Positions 1 through 11,683 of a DNA stretch of 64,000 bases are shown here, one piece after another (the first letter of the stretch is position 1; every line of letters starts with the position of its first letter). The notes beneath the pieces were generated by a model. That model searched no databases. It worked only from the letters and a program-made list of their open reading frames with translations, and had not been told where the DNA came from. A program made the translations under genes and the position numbers. Source of the stretch: Hydrangea macrophylla (taxonomy: Eukaryota; Streptophyta; Magnoliopsida; Cornales; Hydrangeaceae); the NCBI GenBank assembly GCA_033977485.1, contig CM066988.1:72035169-72099168 (forward strand), written 5' to 3'.

Positions 1-1077
1 CACTCTAGTAAATGGTAGTATATAAATTTCTCTCCCACAACATATATTTATACACCCTCCTATCCACTAACCCTAGTTTGGTTCAAACTCCAATTAAGTT
101 AGAAGTGGGACTTCTAGGCTTTTCTTAATTGGCTTAAGTTAATATAAATGCACCCGATTAATCTCATTACGCGAACAGTCTAAATTAATTAGTTAATATC
201 AATTTTACCACATGACATTAACTGCACTCCAAATTAGAAGAGGCAAATCACAGAGTAATAGCTAGATCTATATGAAATGACATTAATGCCCCTCTACCTT
301 CAGTATTCATAATTATCACTAAGACTAAACAATACTGTCTCTAGGTTGATAATTACAGCTTATATCCTTGAGTCCCCATTCACTTCTCATAGTTCACCAA
401 ACATATAGTAACATACTTGCTACAAGATTGCAATACTCAGTGACTAACACAGTGACATTCTCAATAGAATACTTACTCTGTAACAGAGGGTAGATTCCAT
501 CTTGATAATATATGTTCCCAATACCTTAGGCATGATCATTCAAGATACTCAGGTGTTGATCTTAAAGACCTCACTGATTGGTAAGTCAAAATAACCAGGC
601 CTAAAGCTTGTGTCCATTATTATCTCAAGATTAAGAACATATGTCTTATACATGTTTGAGTGTCCATTAACTGTTGACAGTTCCTGTTAATGGATCAATC
701 TCAAGGTCCATCAATGTATCCCATACACTAGCATATCAACTTTAGAGTTTTACACTCTTTTGAATGAGATTCATCACTCTATCAAATAGAAGTCAATCAT
801 GCTATAGTGTAAACCTTATAAGGTACCCAGTCTTATCATCCACTGTGACTGTTTAGAACTTCCAATGACCATATGATTCATATCTTCCATGTGTAAAACT
901 CTTTCACATAAATGAATCACATACAATGAAGTTCAAGGATGTCAAACCACCATTCATCTCATGAAAGACATACATAATGAAATGTAAGCAATGATATCCA
1001 TAAACATATACTAAAACCGATGTCCAAAATAGTTTATGGCTAATTTGTATTAGGGCATACCCCATCAAACTCTAACA
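1..1077 (-). repeat. 3' LTR of the copia element (left end outside the window)
   Basis: On the minus strand the LTR begins TGTTAGAGTTTGATGGGG at 1077, directly after the purine-rich sequence AGTGGGAGTT (1078-1087). That is a standard PPT/LTR junction. No TG end is visible on the low-coordinate side, so the LTR probably extends past position 1. The other copy is not in the window, so its full length and divergence cannot be measured. Confidence 0.8.
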
Positions 1078-1092
1078 AACTCCCACTTGCAC

Positions 1093-2640
1093 TCATAACC
1101 AATTAGGATTACATCTAATACTAAGACTGTCCATATGACGATCGAAAACCTTAATAGACAAGGCTTTCATAAATGAATCCGCAAGATTATCTACTGTCGC
1201 AATATTGGTCACCAATACGTCACCTCTCTGCATTATCTCCCTAATTAGATGATATTTCCTTGCAACATGCTTTCCTCTTTCGTGGTTACGTGGTTCCTTT
1301 GACTGTGCCATAGCCCCGCTATTGTCACAATAAAGTGTAATAGGTGACTCTACTACAGGGATCACTCCTAGCTCTATAAGGAACTTCTTGAGCCAAACAG
1401 CCTCCTTGGCTGCTTCACAGGCTACGACGTACTCTACCTCTGTAGTAGAATCTGCAATGTATTTATGTTTAATGCTTCTCCAACTAACATCGCCACCTCT
1501 AAGTGTAAACACATGTCCTGATGTCGACCTTCTTGAGTCCTTATCCGACATAAAGTCAGAATCAGTGTAGCCTACTGGAACTAACTCTTCTCCTCCATAC
1601 ATCAGCATATAATCTCAAGTCCTTCTCAAGTACTTGAGAATATGCTTCACAGCTGTCCAGTGATCTGGACCAGGATTGGACTAACATCTGCTGACCATGC
1701 CTACGGCAAAACAGATATCTGGTCTTGTACACAACATCGCATACATGAGGCTTCCCACAGCCGCAGCATAAGGTACTCCTTTCATACGATCCCTTTCACT
1801 CTGTGTCTCAGGGTACTGATCCTGTGAGAGTGTTAGAGCATGCTTGAAAGGGAGAAAGCCTTTCTTGGAATTTTCATAAAGAACTTGGAAATTACTTTAT
1901 CGATATAGGAAGCTTGAGATAATCATATTATCTGATTCTTCCGATCCCGTAATAGCTTTATCCCCAGGATATAGCTTGCTTCACCAAGATCTTTTATATC
2001 AAAAGTACTAGCCAGCCAAACCTTAACCGTTGATAATACTCCTATATCATTCCCAATGAGAAGGATATCATCAACATAAAGAATTAGAAATGCCACCATA
2101 TTCTCTTCATGTTTCTTGTATATAAACACAAGGCTCATCCATATTTTGGATAAATCCAAAAGATTTGACTGCTTGATCAAATCGGATATTCTAACTTCTG
2201 GATGCTTGCTTGAGTCCATAAATGGACTTTTGTAATTTGCATACCATGTTTTCCTGACCGCTTGCTATGAAACCTATTGGTTGCTATATAAAGATGTCCT
2301 CATCAAGATTTCCATTCAAGAATGTTGTCTTGATGTCCACTTTCCATATCCCGTAATCAAGATATGCTGCTATGGATAAGAGTATCCTGATGGATTTAAG
2401 CATGGCTACAAGCGAAAAGGTCTCATCATAGTCAACACCCTCTCGTTGAGTATAGCCCTTTGCCACTAGCCTAGCCTTGAAGGTCTCTACCTTCCTATCT
2501 GTTCCTCTTTTCCGATTGTAGACCCACTTACAGCCAATTGGTTTAATATTGGCATGAGAGTCTACAAGCTCCCATACCTGATTGGAATACATAGATTCCA
2601 TTTTAGCTTTCATTATAAGTCTCCATTGGTCTGAATCTAC
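1093..2640 (-). pseudogene. copia reverse transcriptase and RNase H (broken)
   Basis: Three fragments read leftward. The RT fingers/palm part (2613-2284) contains a typical copia stretch with WKVDIK and FLNG, including the first catalytic Asp. A second frame (2219-1923) carries the YVDD box in LILYVDDILLIGND. The RNase H part (1608-1093) has YTDSD, a TEVEY glutamate and LYCDNSGA, i.e. the D-E-D catalytic set, followed by the usual Thr/Asn-rich tail just before the PPT. Breaks fall at about 2220-2283 and 1609-1922. In the intact family this enzyme copies element RNA into DNA in cytoplasmic particles. Here it cannot be made as one protein. Confidence 0.9.
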
Positions 2641-2880
2641 ATCGGCAGTGGCCTCCTCATAGGTGGATGGATCAGATTTAGACTCTTCAAGAACAGCTTC
2701 AAAAGCTTCTCCTAAGAATATAAATCTGTCAAGTTACCTGCTAATCCTTCCACTACGATGAGGTTTCGATGCAGGAATAGAAGTCGTTGCAGTTATTTCT
2801 AGTTCTACAATCTCATTGATTGTTTAGGGAATTGAGGGTTACACTTTTACCTTCTCTAGAACTATCCTTCTTTTGGGTTT

Positions 2881-3804
2881 TTAGTTCATGATATAATCAT
2901 CTTCTAAGAAAATAGCGTGTGTACTTACGAACACCTTTTGTTCTCTTGGATGATAAAAATACCAAACTTTTGTTTCCTTCGGATATCTAACAAAATAACA
3001 TACTTCCGATCTTGTTTTCAACTTACTCATATGTTCCTTTAGTACATGTGCTGGCCATCCCCATATCCGAAAATGTTGCAGAGAAGGCTTGCGCCCACTC
3101 CATAATTCTCGCGGCGTCTTAGGGACAGATTTGCTTGGAACATGATTTAGTATGTATAATGTCATTTCCAAAGAGAAACCCCATAGGAACAGTGGCATTT
3201 CCGAATAGCTCATCATCGACCTATTTATGTCTAAAAGGGTCCTGTTCATTCTTTCAGCTACACCATTCTGTTGAGGTGAACCAGGTGTAGTCAACTGAGA
3301 TAGAATCCCATTCTCTCTCAAGTGATCAATAAACACATCAGATAGATACTCGCCACCTTGATCAGATTGAATAGCCTTGATGTTCTTTACTAATTGTTTC
3401 TCCACCTCAGCTCTAAATTCTTTGAACTTTTCAAAAGTTTCAGATTTGTGGTGCAATAAGTAAAGATATCCATATATCGAGTAGTCATTAGTAAACGTAA
3501 TGAAATACTGATAACCTCCACATGCTTTAGTGTTTATTAGTCCACATACCTCACTGTGTATTAACTCCAACAAATCTTTGGCCCTATTGCCCTTCGCAGA
3601 GAAGGGTCTTTTGGTCATTTTACCCTCTAAACAGAGCTCATAGATAGGCAACAGTTCTACAACTAAAGCGTTGAGTACACTGTCTTTAGCCAGCCTATCT
3701 ATTCTGTTTAGATTAATATGACCTAACCTCAAGTGCCAAAGTTTTGTAGGATTTGTAGAAGGTATTTTCTTTTTAGATGGTAATGTTACCATTGAGTTAT
3801 TCAA
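2881..3804 (-). pseudogene. copia integrase (GAG-pre-integrase plus catalytic core)
   Basis: An open stretch of 307 codons. The N-terminal zinc-binding region is seen as LWHLRLGH, but the cysteine pair is damaged: YELCLEGK replaces the usual CxxC, leaving one Cys. The core has IQSDQGGEY (second catalytic Asp) and [11 protein letters not shown] (catalytic Glu). The position of the first catalytic Asp, normally in an H(T/S)DVCGP context, reads HSEVCG, an Asp-to-Glu change. The C-terminal part carries the GRKPS and WGWPAHV region seen in copia integrases. With a damaged zinc finger and a changed catalytic residue, activity is unlikely even though this segment is open. Confidence 0.9.
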
Positions 3805-3967
3805 CTTTAGATGATTCTTGAGTGCAAGGATTAATCAAGTATAAATCATTAGACAGTGTACCAGAACAAATAAAAGAACCATTTCTTTTTATTGATACTT
3901 TAGTTCCAAAATGAAACGAATAACCATTACTTACTAAACTAGAAACTGAAATGCGATTACGTCTTAT

Positions 3968-5006
3968 TTAAGGGAAGTAAAGTACATTTGTTAACATTAA
4001 TGTTTTATTACTAGGAAAAACTAAGACTACTACTCCAATCGCAATTGCTAAAATGGTTGCACTAGATCCCACGGTGAGCTTGATTTCTCCATCACTGCAC
4101 TGCCTGGTTGGTTGGTCTGAACCTCTGTAACATATTGCAGATGTGGTTAGTTGCTCCAGAATCAATGCCCAATGTATTCGAAGTATCCATCAAATAACTT
4201 ACTTCAATTACAAGTGACACAATCATACCTTGGTTTTTAGTGGCCAAGTAGTCCGAACAGCTTCTCTTCCAATGTCCAAGGATGGCGCAGTTGAAACACT
4301 TTCCCTTCAGCTTTCCCTCAGCCTTCTTTTTGCCCTTTCTTGCCTTCTTCCTAATTATTGGGTTAGGCCCACCAACCTGAACCTTCTTGCCACCCTTGCC
4401 CTTGGGCTTGGGCTTTGAGGATGAAGCCTTCTCTAGGTTCATGACACTATGACCACCAGTGACTATCCCCTCCATTGCCTATAGAGAGCTAACCAGTTTA
4501 CTCAATGAATACCCTAATTTGTTCATGTTGTAATTTAATTTGAACTGGTTAAATGAAGCAGGCAATGAGTTAAGGATCATATCCACTTGGGTTTCCCCAT
4601 CGATCTCAGCTCCAAGGACCTCCAATATGTTCATATAACCTATCATTTTCAGAACATGATCTCTTACCGGAGTTCCTTCTGACATCTTAGTGTTCATAAG
4701 TTATTGCATGGCGTTAAGCCTTATATGCCGGCCCTGTTCCCCAAACATCTCCTTGAGATTCAAGATCATGCTACTAGCTGAAGTCATCGACTAATGTTGG
4801 TGCTGTAACACATTGGATATAGAGGCCAATATGTAACAGTGGTCCATCTCATCTGCCTTCTTCCAGTGTTCATATTTATCTTTCTTTTCAGTTTGGGTAT
4901 CAGGATCGGGTGTTGGCAGACAAGGAGTGGTGAGTATATATTTGTATCCTTCCGTAGTCAATAGAATGTCAAGGTTTCTGTTACAATCCACATAGTTTAT
5001 TCCAGT
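3968..5006 (-). pseudogene. copia gag and protease remnants
   Basis: Read leftward from 5006, gag begins inside the conserved N-terminal region (NYVDCNRNLDILLT, normally NYVDWKRNLD), then a middle piece (4697-4479), then a basic linker and a CCHC zinc knuckle CFNCAILGHWKRSC (4475-4092). The protease active-site motif DSGATNHIC follows at about 4150. Frames are interrupted between pieces. The open frame from 5099 to 4791 is a chimera: its first ~30 codons are Tat LTR sequence and the rest is copia gag. Confidence 0.85.
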
Positions 5007-7064
5007 TGTGGACACGCGGAATTCCACCTCTTTATTTTGATTGAGATTGTTTTGAAAAGGAAAGGAAAATGTTTGTGGAAACAGATACAGAGTCGCCACT
5101 TGGTCTTTAAGGAACCAAGAAACCTAATTTTGACTCACCCAAGTGGATAAAGGGCACCGACCCTTCATAACCAGAGAACTTGTCTTGGGGTTTTGGTACG
5201 AGAGAGGAAGGAGCCTTTGTCGTGGCTAAAACACCCTCAACGCACCCCGTCTTTCGATGGGCCTCAATTGGCATCCAAATAATCATCATATACTATGTTT
5301 GGTTTGACAAATAATACTATGATAGTATATTACACCACACAAGAATTTTGAAATGGAAGATCGAAAGATAAGATATCATTCAAAAGATCTAAGCCAAGTA
5401 TCACACAATGCGAAGGTGAAAGATCACACAAACAAACCTAAGAAAAATCATCTAATCATGTATCAAGTAATCAAGTTTTCCTAATCTAAGAAGGGACATG
5501 GATTGTTCTTGAAACAAATAACCAAAAAAAACCCAAATATGCTTAGCAAGCTAGCATGATGCATGTTAATATTTGAGAAAAGAAGATTTCTCAATCCCCG
5601 AGACAGATAAGAAAAGAAGATTAGATCTAGGGAGAGCATGAACGTGTCATCAAGTTCATTCCTTATAATCTTCTTAGATTAGGAGTCACAAAAGCCCCAA
5701 ATCTTGCATGGATGCAATGTATGATCCTAGAATGTGCAAAGGTTGTTGTGTGTTTGTGTACATGGACTTTCTAAAGTGACTTAGAGGTCTAAAAAGATGA
5801 ATGGGGGAAATCATCATGGGATATGTACAAATGTAGTATGAACTACTTCCTAAGATATGAACAAATTTGGAGTGCATGTAAGCATCAAATCAAAGAATGA
5901 AAGTAAAAGAATGCTTGCTGTGAATAGTGGACAGAACAGTGACTTGATTATGTAGAAAATGAAAAGTAGGGTTAAAAATGTTTTCAATGCATGATTATTT
6001 ATGTAGATCATCCTTAGTATGTCTAGAACACAAATCAAAAAATCAATCCTCAAATATTATTACAGATTGAGAAAAATCATATAAACAATAGAGGTTACTC
6101 AGAAATAGAGTCTGTACTGTCGATTGAAATGTTGAAAATTCTTAGAAAATGAAAACAAAAGATCTAGAGGTCCATATTATACAGAATGTTTCCTAAGACA
6201 TTGGAGTTCAAGGGAAAAATGATTTGGGACCACTCCTTTGGGAAACGTTTTCTGTAAAACAAGTTGAAAGTCAACCATGCTACTATGACAGCAAAAACAG
6301 AATATCTGGAGAGAATGTTTGGGTCCAAATGGACCACTTCCAAGTATTTCCAAGCCAAACCAAAAATCAGGGTGTTCTCTAATGAGTTAAGAAGACTTTC
6401 CAAGTGGTCTCATATTAATACTTTGAGCATTAAGCCCTAGAGAAATCTTTGAACTCAGATTGTTCACTGTTTTCAAGATTTTGGGAAGAACTAGGGTTTT
6501 ATTCTTTGAAATCAAAATGAGGGGTTTAAGAGGGGTTTTGAAATAGAGGTTTTAAAAGTAAATTTTCAACACTTAAATGGAGATTATGACCACTTAAAAT
6601 ATCAACATTTGAACCCATATAAAGAACCTCCAAGATTGTTGGAGACATTGTTTTCATTTTTGAAGACAACTTCAAGAATACATAGGAATGTATTAAAGTT
6701 GAATCATCACCTATCAAACATGTTTTTGAGGTCAAGAGCTACTATCCATAAGGATTCACTCACCTCAATCTTCATGTCATGATCTAGATGATGATAGACT
6801 TGTGAGTAAATAAAGAAAATAAAAAAGAAATGGGATTAAGGAGGGATAAGCATAATATGTAAACAAGAAAGAAACTAAGTAATCAATAGATAATATTCAT
6901 GATGATTTTGGACTTCTAGCTTGGTATTTCACTCATATATGGTGACTTTAGACATGGAAGAAGCTTCCAATCTCACAAATGCTCACTAAAATGGTGGTTG
7001 AGTGTATTGAATGTGAAGTAAATGGGAGTAATGAAGTAGAAAAAAAGGTTTAGAACTCACTTTT

Positions 7065-9203
7065 TATAACACCCACATTTGTGTTATTGCTTTTGCATTT
7101 CATTGTCATGCATGATAATGTGATGTGGCGTGTCTTATGGCACATGGTTGAGTGAGTTTTGACTCACGAGTTGATTTGGGTGTCTGTATTAGAGAACCCT
7201 TTGAAACTGTTGTGATTGAAGATTTATTGTCTGTGAAGTCTCTCCGAGTATGAGACGGCCACTGTGGAACATTTTAAATGTTTATCTGAAAATAAATATT
7301 TACCTGAGTATTTCAATATCTGTATTATTTTCTGTTTTGGAATTTATTTCTGTTGTTAGATATAGTATCCTGGTGAGGACGAATGAACACGCTATTAAAT
7401 TGGTAGGCTAATTAGCAACTTCGGAAACGTCATATAGAAATTCGCGTTTTAGCGACCAAACGAAACTTAGTCGAAAACTTTTATAATTTTGAGGTTTCAC
7501 TCGTAAAGCTGTGAATATGCTGTATAGAAAGTTTCAGAGACTGATTAGGAGTTATGAAAACTCGTGGGGAGGTAAACGTAATTCCCCGAGAATGTTGCCT
7601 ATATATAGATAGAGATGAACTTAGATATTTCATTAACTTCTAACCTAAGTTCAAGAAGGAGGCCAAGAGGAGGCTAGAGGGAGATTTAGTTGCTTAGAGC
7701 TTTGCGACGCCAAACGACGACCTTCCGTCAGTTTGTTTTCTCCCAGATTTCATATTCGAGCTCCTTGAGGTAAGAGCTTCGTTTTGATATATGTTAGGGC
7801 CTGTTTGGCTAAGTTTTCCGAAAAGTTATTTTCTAGAATTTTTCATAAAAGTTGATAAATGGAATTTTGATCCATAGGATTTGTACTAGACGGACTTCTG
7901 CACGTTCTTTGTGCACGGGTTTTCTTTGGATCGTATTTTAAGCGCGTAAATCAAAGGTGAGTGATTCAACTATGATTTGGAATGATTTCTTGGCATGTAT
8001 TCATGTTATATTTGAATAGCATGTATTAATCCTTAGAGATATATTGTGTAGTTCATATTGGGCATTTATATTGATAAGTAGGCTCAATAGCACGGTGATA
8101 TGTTTTGATTATCGCGAGCATGGTGATATGTATTTGAGCATGTTAAGTTGCTTATGTGGGTCAGAAGGAGCACGTGGTCACCGTGCCATTTTGTGGAGCC
8201 GTTATAGGCATTAAGGTCGCACGATTGAAGAAAAGAATCGTGGGTCTTACCCTTTCGCGTGGACTTATTGGCGAGGAGTCGCGGATTGGGAGTATGGACG
8301 GGCACGTGAGTCTCCGGCGACTAGTATGAAATGTAGAGATGTGAATGCGGACATGTTTATCATTCATGTACATTTGTTGATTTATTCACTAAGCTTTAGC
8401 TTAAACAAATCGAAATATGTGTGGTTATTCAAATAACCATTGCAGGTATAAATGCTGGCGAGGAATCGCAGAAGTGAGCACGTGGGTTGGGAGTTCTTAT
8501 AGAAGGCAACTTGAGCATTAATCTTGTAGTTTTGAGACAATAGGAAATGTTGTAATAAGAATTCTTATGGTTTTAGTTATGTTTAACTTGGTATGTTAGA
8601 ACGAATCTAAAACGTTGTAATAGTTTGTAACATGTTGTAATGGTGCTTCAGTAATATGTTAATACAGTTAGGATTGTTTTGGAGTACTTTTGGAAGTGTG
8701 TGTTTGATCCCCGTTTGATTTCAAAAGCTTTTAAACTTAGAAAACTCTGCAGAATGTGCTGCTGCCATGAATCAGTCGACTGGTTGAGGAAACAGTCGAC
8801 TGGAGCCTCTGTTTTCAGCAACTCTCTGCATTGTTTCCTAGAGGATCAGTCGACTGGGTCCCCGACACAGTCGACTGGATCATGTGTTAAATTCAGATTT
8901 TTGGTACCAGGCTGGACTTCAGTCGACCGGACCGTATCAGTCGACTGAAAATTTCAGGCCCCAGTCGACTGAGTTTAGAAAGCAGTCGACTGGATGGTGT
9001 TTTTAAACCCAACTTTCTGCTGGACCAGGATCAGTCGGCTGGATCCGATAATCAGTCGACTGGACAGATGATTTCCAAAATGTGTTTTGTTTTTCCGCTG
9101 CGCGTGTTCTTCAAACTAATTTTTGGGAACGTTAATGAATTGGTTTAGCCTCGGTGGCGTGCCATGGGCTCCGGTTCCGCTATTGTGGGACCGGGCTGTG
9201 ACA
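7065..9203 (+). repeat. Left (5') LTR of the LARD-like element
   Basis: It begins TATAACACCC and ends GGGCTGTGACA. The first dinucleotide is TA rather than TG, also in the other copy. It contains ten copies of a palindromic decamer at 8773-9063. Open frames at 8084-8373 and 8679-8948 recur in the other LTR but are not conserved proteins; the latter just reads through the decamer array. Confidence 0.93.
8773..9063. repeat. Array of ten CAGTCGACTG palindromes (5' LTR copy)
   Basis: The decamer CAGTCGACTG, usually followed by G, occurs ten times in 290 bp with irregular 10-50 bp spacing. Two copies carry one change (CAGTCGACCG, CAGTCGGCTG). Each copy is a perfect palindrome with a central SalI-type GTCGAC. 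The spacers are unrelated, so this is not an ordinary tandem repeat. Confidence 0.95.
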
Positions 9204-9208
9204 TTTAG

Positions 9209-9220
9209 TGGTATCAGAGC
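9209..9220 (+). other. Primer binding site, tRNA-iMet type
   Basis: TGGTATCAGAGC lies five bases after the end of the 5' LTR. It is the common plant retrotransposon PBS complementary to the 3' end of initiator tRNA-Met. It fixes the element's orientation as plus. Confidence 0.93.
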
Positions 9221-10913
9221 ATAAGTTTAGAGCCTTGAGAACGAGTGACGTTATATATGCTGAGTGACGACGAGTGGAGTGTTGAGTAAATTGTCACATG
9301 TTCTAAATTGCATCCATACATATTAGAGATGTTTGATGCATATGGTATGTTGTTATACATACATGATTATGTTATTGCCATACATGCATAGAAATTATGC
9401 ATTTGTGAATCGGTTGAATCATACGGATGTGGAGCTGTGTGATGAGATGAAAGTTACCATGAGTTATCATAGACCGTGTGTTGTGACAAGAGGGGGAGAT
9501 GATATCCTGGTAGTAATGAGCAGTAGTATTTTGTTTTCAACAAAACCCAAATGATTTTTGGATCGAATCGGTAATTAATTAAAGTGATAGTGATAAGTGC
9601 TCTTTGAGAGCTTTAACCGAGAACGGAGTTTGAGTAGTGAATATCAGGAGAGATTTCCTTAGAGTCCACATAAAGAATGAAAGGTGATTATCCATAGTCG
9701 AGTTTTGAAATTGAGATTGATTGATAAGAGTTCCATCTCAGACATGGGCTAAACGTCATGACGTGAGAGAATAGAGATAGACAGTTGGGGTTTATGACAG
9801 AAAGAGAGTCCAACAGAGTGTATTGCTCGTGTATGGGATAGGTGAGGAATCTCTCATCTTTTCTTACGGTGTTTCCCTATGATATTAATCTATGACGTGA
9901 TCGTACGGGATTATCTTATGGTTATCTTTTACAAGTATATGATGGGTAGTTGAAGAATCTTTCAACTAATTTTACGGTATTGAGATGATTGGATGGTTGA
10001 GGAATCTCTCAACCTATCTTACGGTATGTATTGGACGGTTGAGGAATCTCTCAACCTATCTTGTGTTATGTATTGGGAATTGAAAAATATCTTAACGAGC
10101 TATGAGTATTGTGGTTATTGAGGAATCTCTCAACTGAACCTGATTTCGAATAGTTATGGCACCAAGGTAGATTTAGATGTGGTATGAGGATTAGAAGTGA
10201 ATGCTACTTGATCGATCGTATGTGTGAAAATGTTGGGATTGGAGGACTGACCTAAGAGGAGGGGTTAAGAACGGGAATGATAGAGTATACTTTGACGGTT
10301 TGAAACTACAGTTGGTAGAAGTTTAATTGATGACATACTTCGGGAGTGTTTACTTAGACTTGATGATTATGCGCGTATCAATGTAACGATAAGGACGATA
10401 TGGGTTGAAAGAGGAACTGTAGAATTTCTTGATGAAGAGTAAATGGACAGAAATGAAGAGTAAAAAGGTTCCCTAGTGTTTTGCAGTGGTTTGTCAGAAG
10501 AGATAGAATAAAGAAAGTAGGAATAGGAGACTGGGAGTAAAAGATAAGTGTGAATTATGGAACGTGATAAGAGATTCAGAGGAATCGAGTGGATATTTGG
10601 ATAACATGGAGGTGGGAGGACCTTGATAGGGAGATTGTAGCAAAGATTGTTATCACAGAGAGTTGTAGTACGGGCGACCTCGAACCTGGATTTTGAATGT
10701 ATGTTCAAAATAAAACAAAAACCTTTTCTTCTAATGCTTTTAAAACATCTTTGGGTTTCTGAAGCAAGTGGTTGCCAACTGGAAGTTGGAGTACGATAAG
10801 TATTACGATACTGAACAAGAGAAATTGTGAAAGTGGATAGAGTAAAGTGACTTTGGGTAAGTCAAGTTAGAAAGGTGAAAATATAAATTGGGAAGATGAG
10901 GCTTCGATAAATA
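9221..10913 (+). other. LARD interior, left part: non-coding leader with hairpin repeats
   Basis: No gag motif, zinc knuckle or long conserved frame is visible. Between 9841 and 10140 a unit is repeated about six times, the best copies being GGTTGAGGAATCTCTCAACC at 9995-10014 and 10037-10056. Each good copy folds into a 7-bp stem with a 6-base loop. Weaker copies lie near 9841, 9944, 10077 and 10112. The frame at 10367-10708 on the minus strand has no recognisable features. Confidence 0.7.
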
Positions 10914-11360
10914 CACTACACCAAAAGGGCACATTACTAATGGTAATTTACCGTTAGTAAAATTATTAGTAACGGTAATTTACCGTTAGAAATAGAGCGT
11001 GGCTAATAATTCTAACAGATTTTCTAACGGTAATTTTCCGTTAGGCAAATTATTTTTCCTAACGGTAAATTACCGTTAGTAATATGTTTACTCACGGTAA
11101 ATTACCGTTAGTAATTTATTATTCCTAACGGAAATTTTCCGTTAATAATATTTATTCTAACGGTTTAATTTCTAACACTTTTATATACAAAAATACTAAC
11201 GGTAAATTACCGTTAGTAATTTCATTACTAACGGTATGGAATATGACAGTTTCTAACACTTTCGAGACAATTACTAACGGATATAAACCGTTAGTAATTT
11301 TATTACTAACGGTTTATTTTCTAACACATGTGTAAGAATACTAACGGACATTATCCGTTA
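10914..11360. repeat. CACTA left terminus and subterminal repeats
   Basis: The TIR is followed by roughly 15 copies or half-copies of an inverted motif of the type TAACGGTAAATTACCGTTA, alternating with copies where the centre varies (for example TAACGGAAATTTTCCGTTA near 11130). In En/Spm elements the subterminal repeats are the binding sites for TnpA. Here each site is itself a long palindrome. Confidence 0.9.
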
Positions 11361-11683
11361 GTAATTATTTTAAATATGAAAAACATAAATACTAAAATAT
11401 GCTTCCAAATTTTATTTGCACCTAATTTCCATCACAACCACATCACATTTACTATAAACATATATGATAAGCTCAAATCCAAACCATAAATAGGCATAAA
11501 CACAAAAAATATAATCCAAAATAGGCATAATTATCCTTAAATACAAACTGTTTCTAAGTCCAAACCAAAACTAACAAACCATGTCTGAAATTGAAAGAGT
11601 AAATCCATCCAAAACTAAAATAAACCAACTGACAAATAAACCATGTCTGAAATTTAAAGTCAGAAAAAATAAGACAAACATAG

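Larger units (their letters stand above)
1..5006 (-). mobile_element. Ty1/copia LTR retrotransposon, truncated and decayed
   Basis: Read on the minus strand the order is gag, protease, integrase, RT, RNase H, PPT and 3' LTR, which is the Ty1/copia order (integrase before RT). The coding part is broken into several frames by stops and indels, so it is not functional. The 5' LTR, PBS and start of gag are absent: at 5006/5007 the gag frame runs straight into the end of a Tat-lineage LTR. The simplest reading is that the Tat element inserted into this copia gag, with CCAGT (5002-5006) as the likely target copy. The 3' LTR reaches the left edge of the window. Confidence 0.9.

Noticed and set aside
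8084..8373. Overlapping minus-strand open frames, repeated identically at 21179-21468
   Set aside because: They lie inside the two LTRs, so their repetition follows from LTR identity. No domain, signal or codon pattern suggests a protein.
8679..8948. Plus-strand frame with repeated QSTGS-like peptides, repeated at 21774-22043
   Set aside because: The peptide repeat is only the translation of the CAGTCGACTG array; the frame is not otherwise protein-like.
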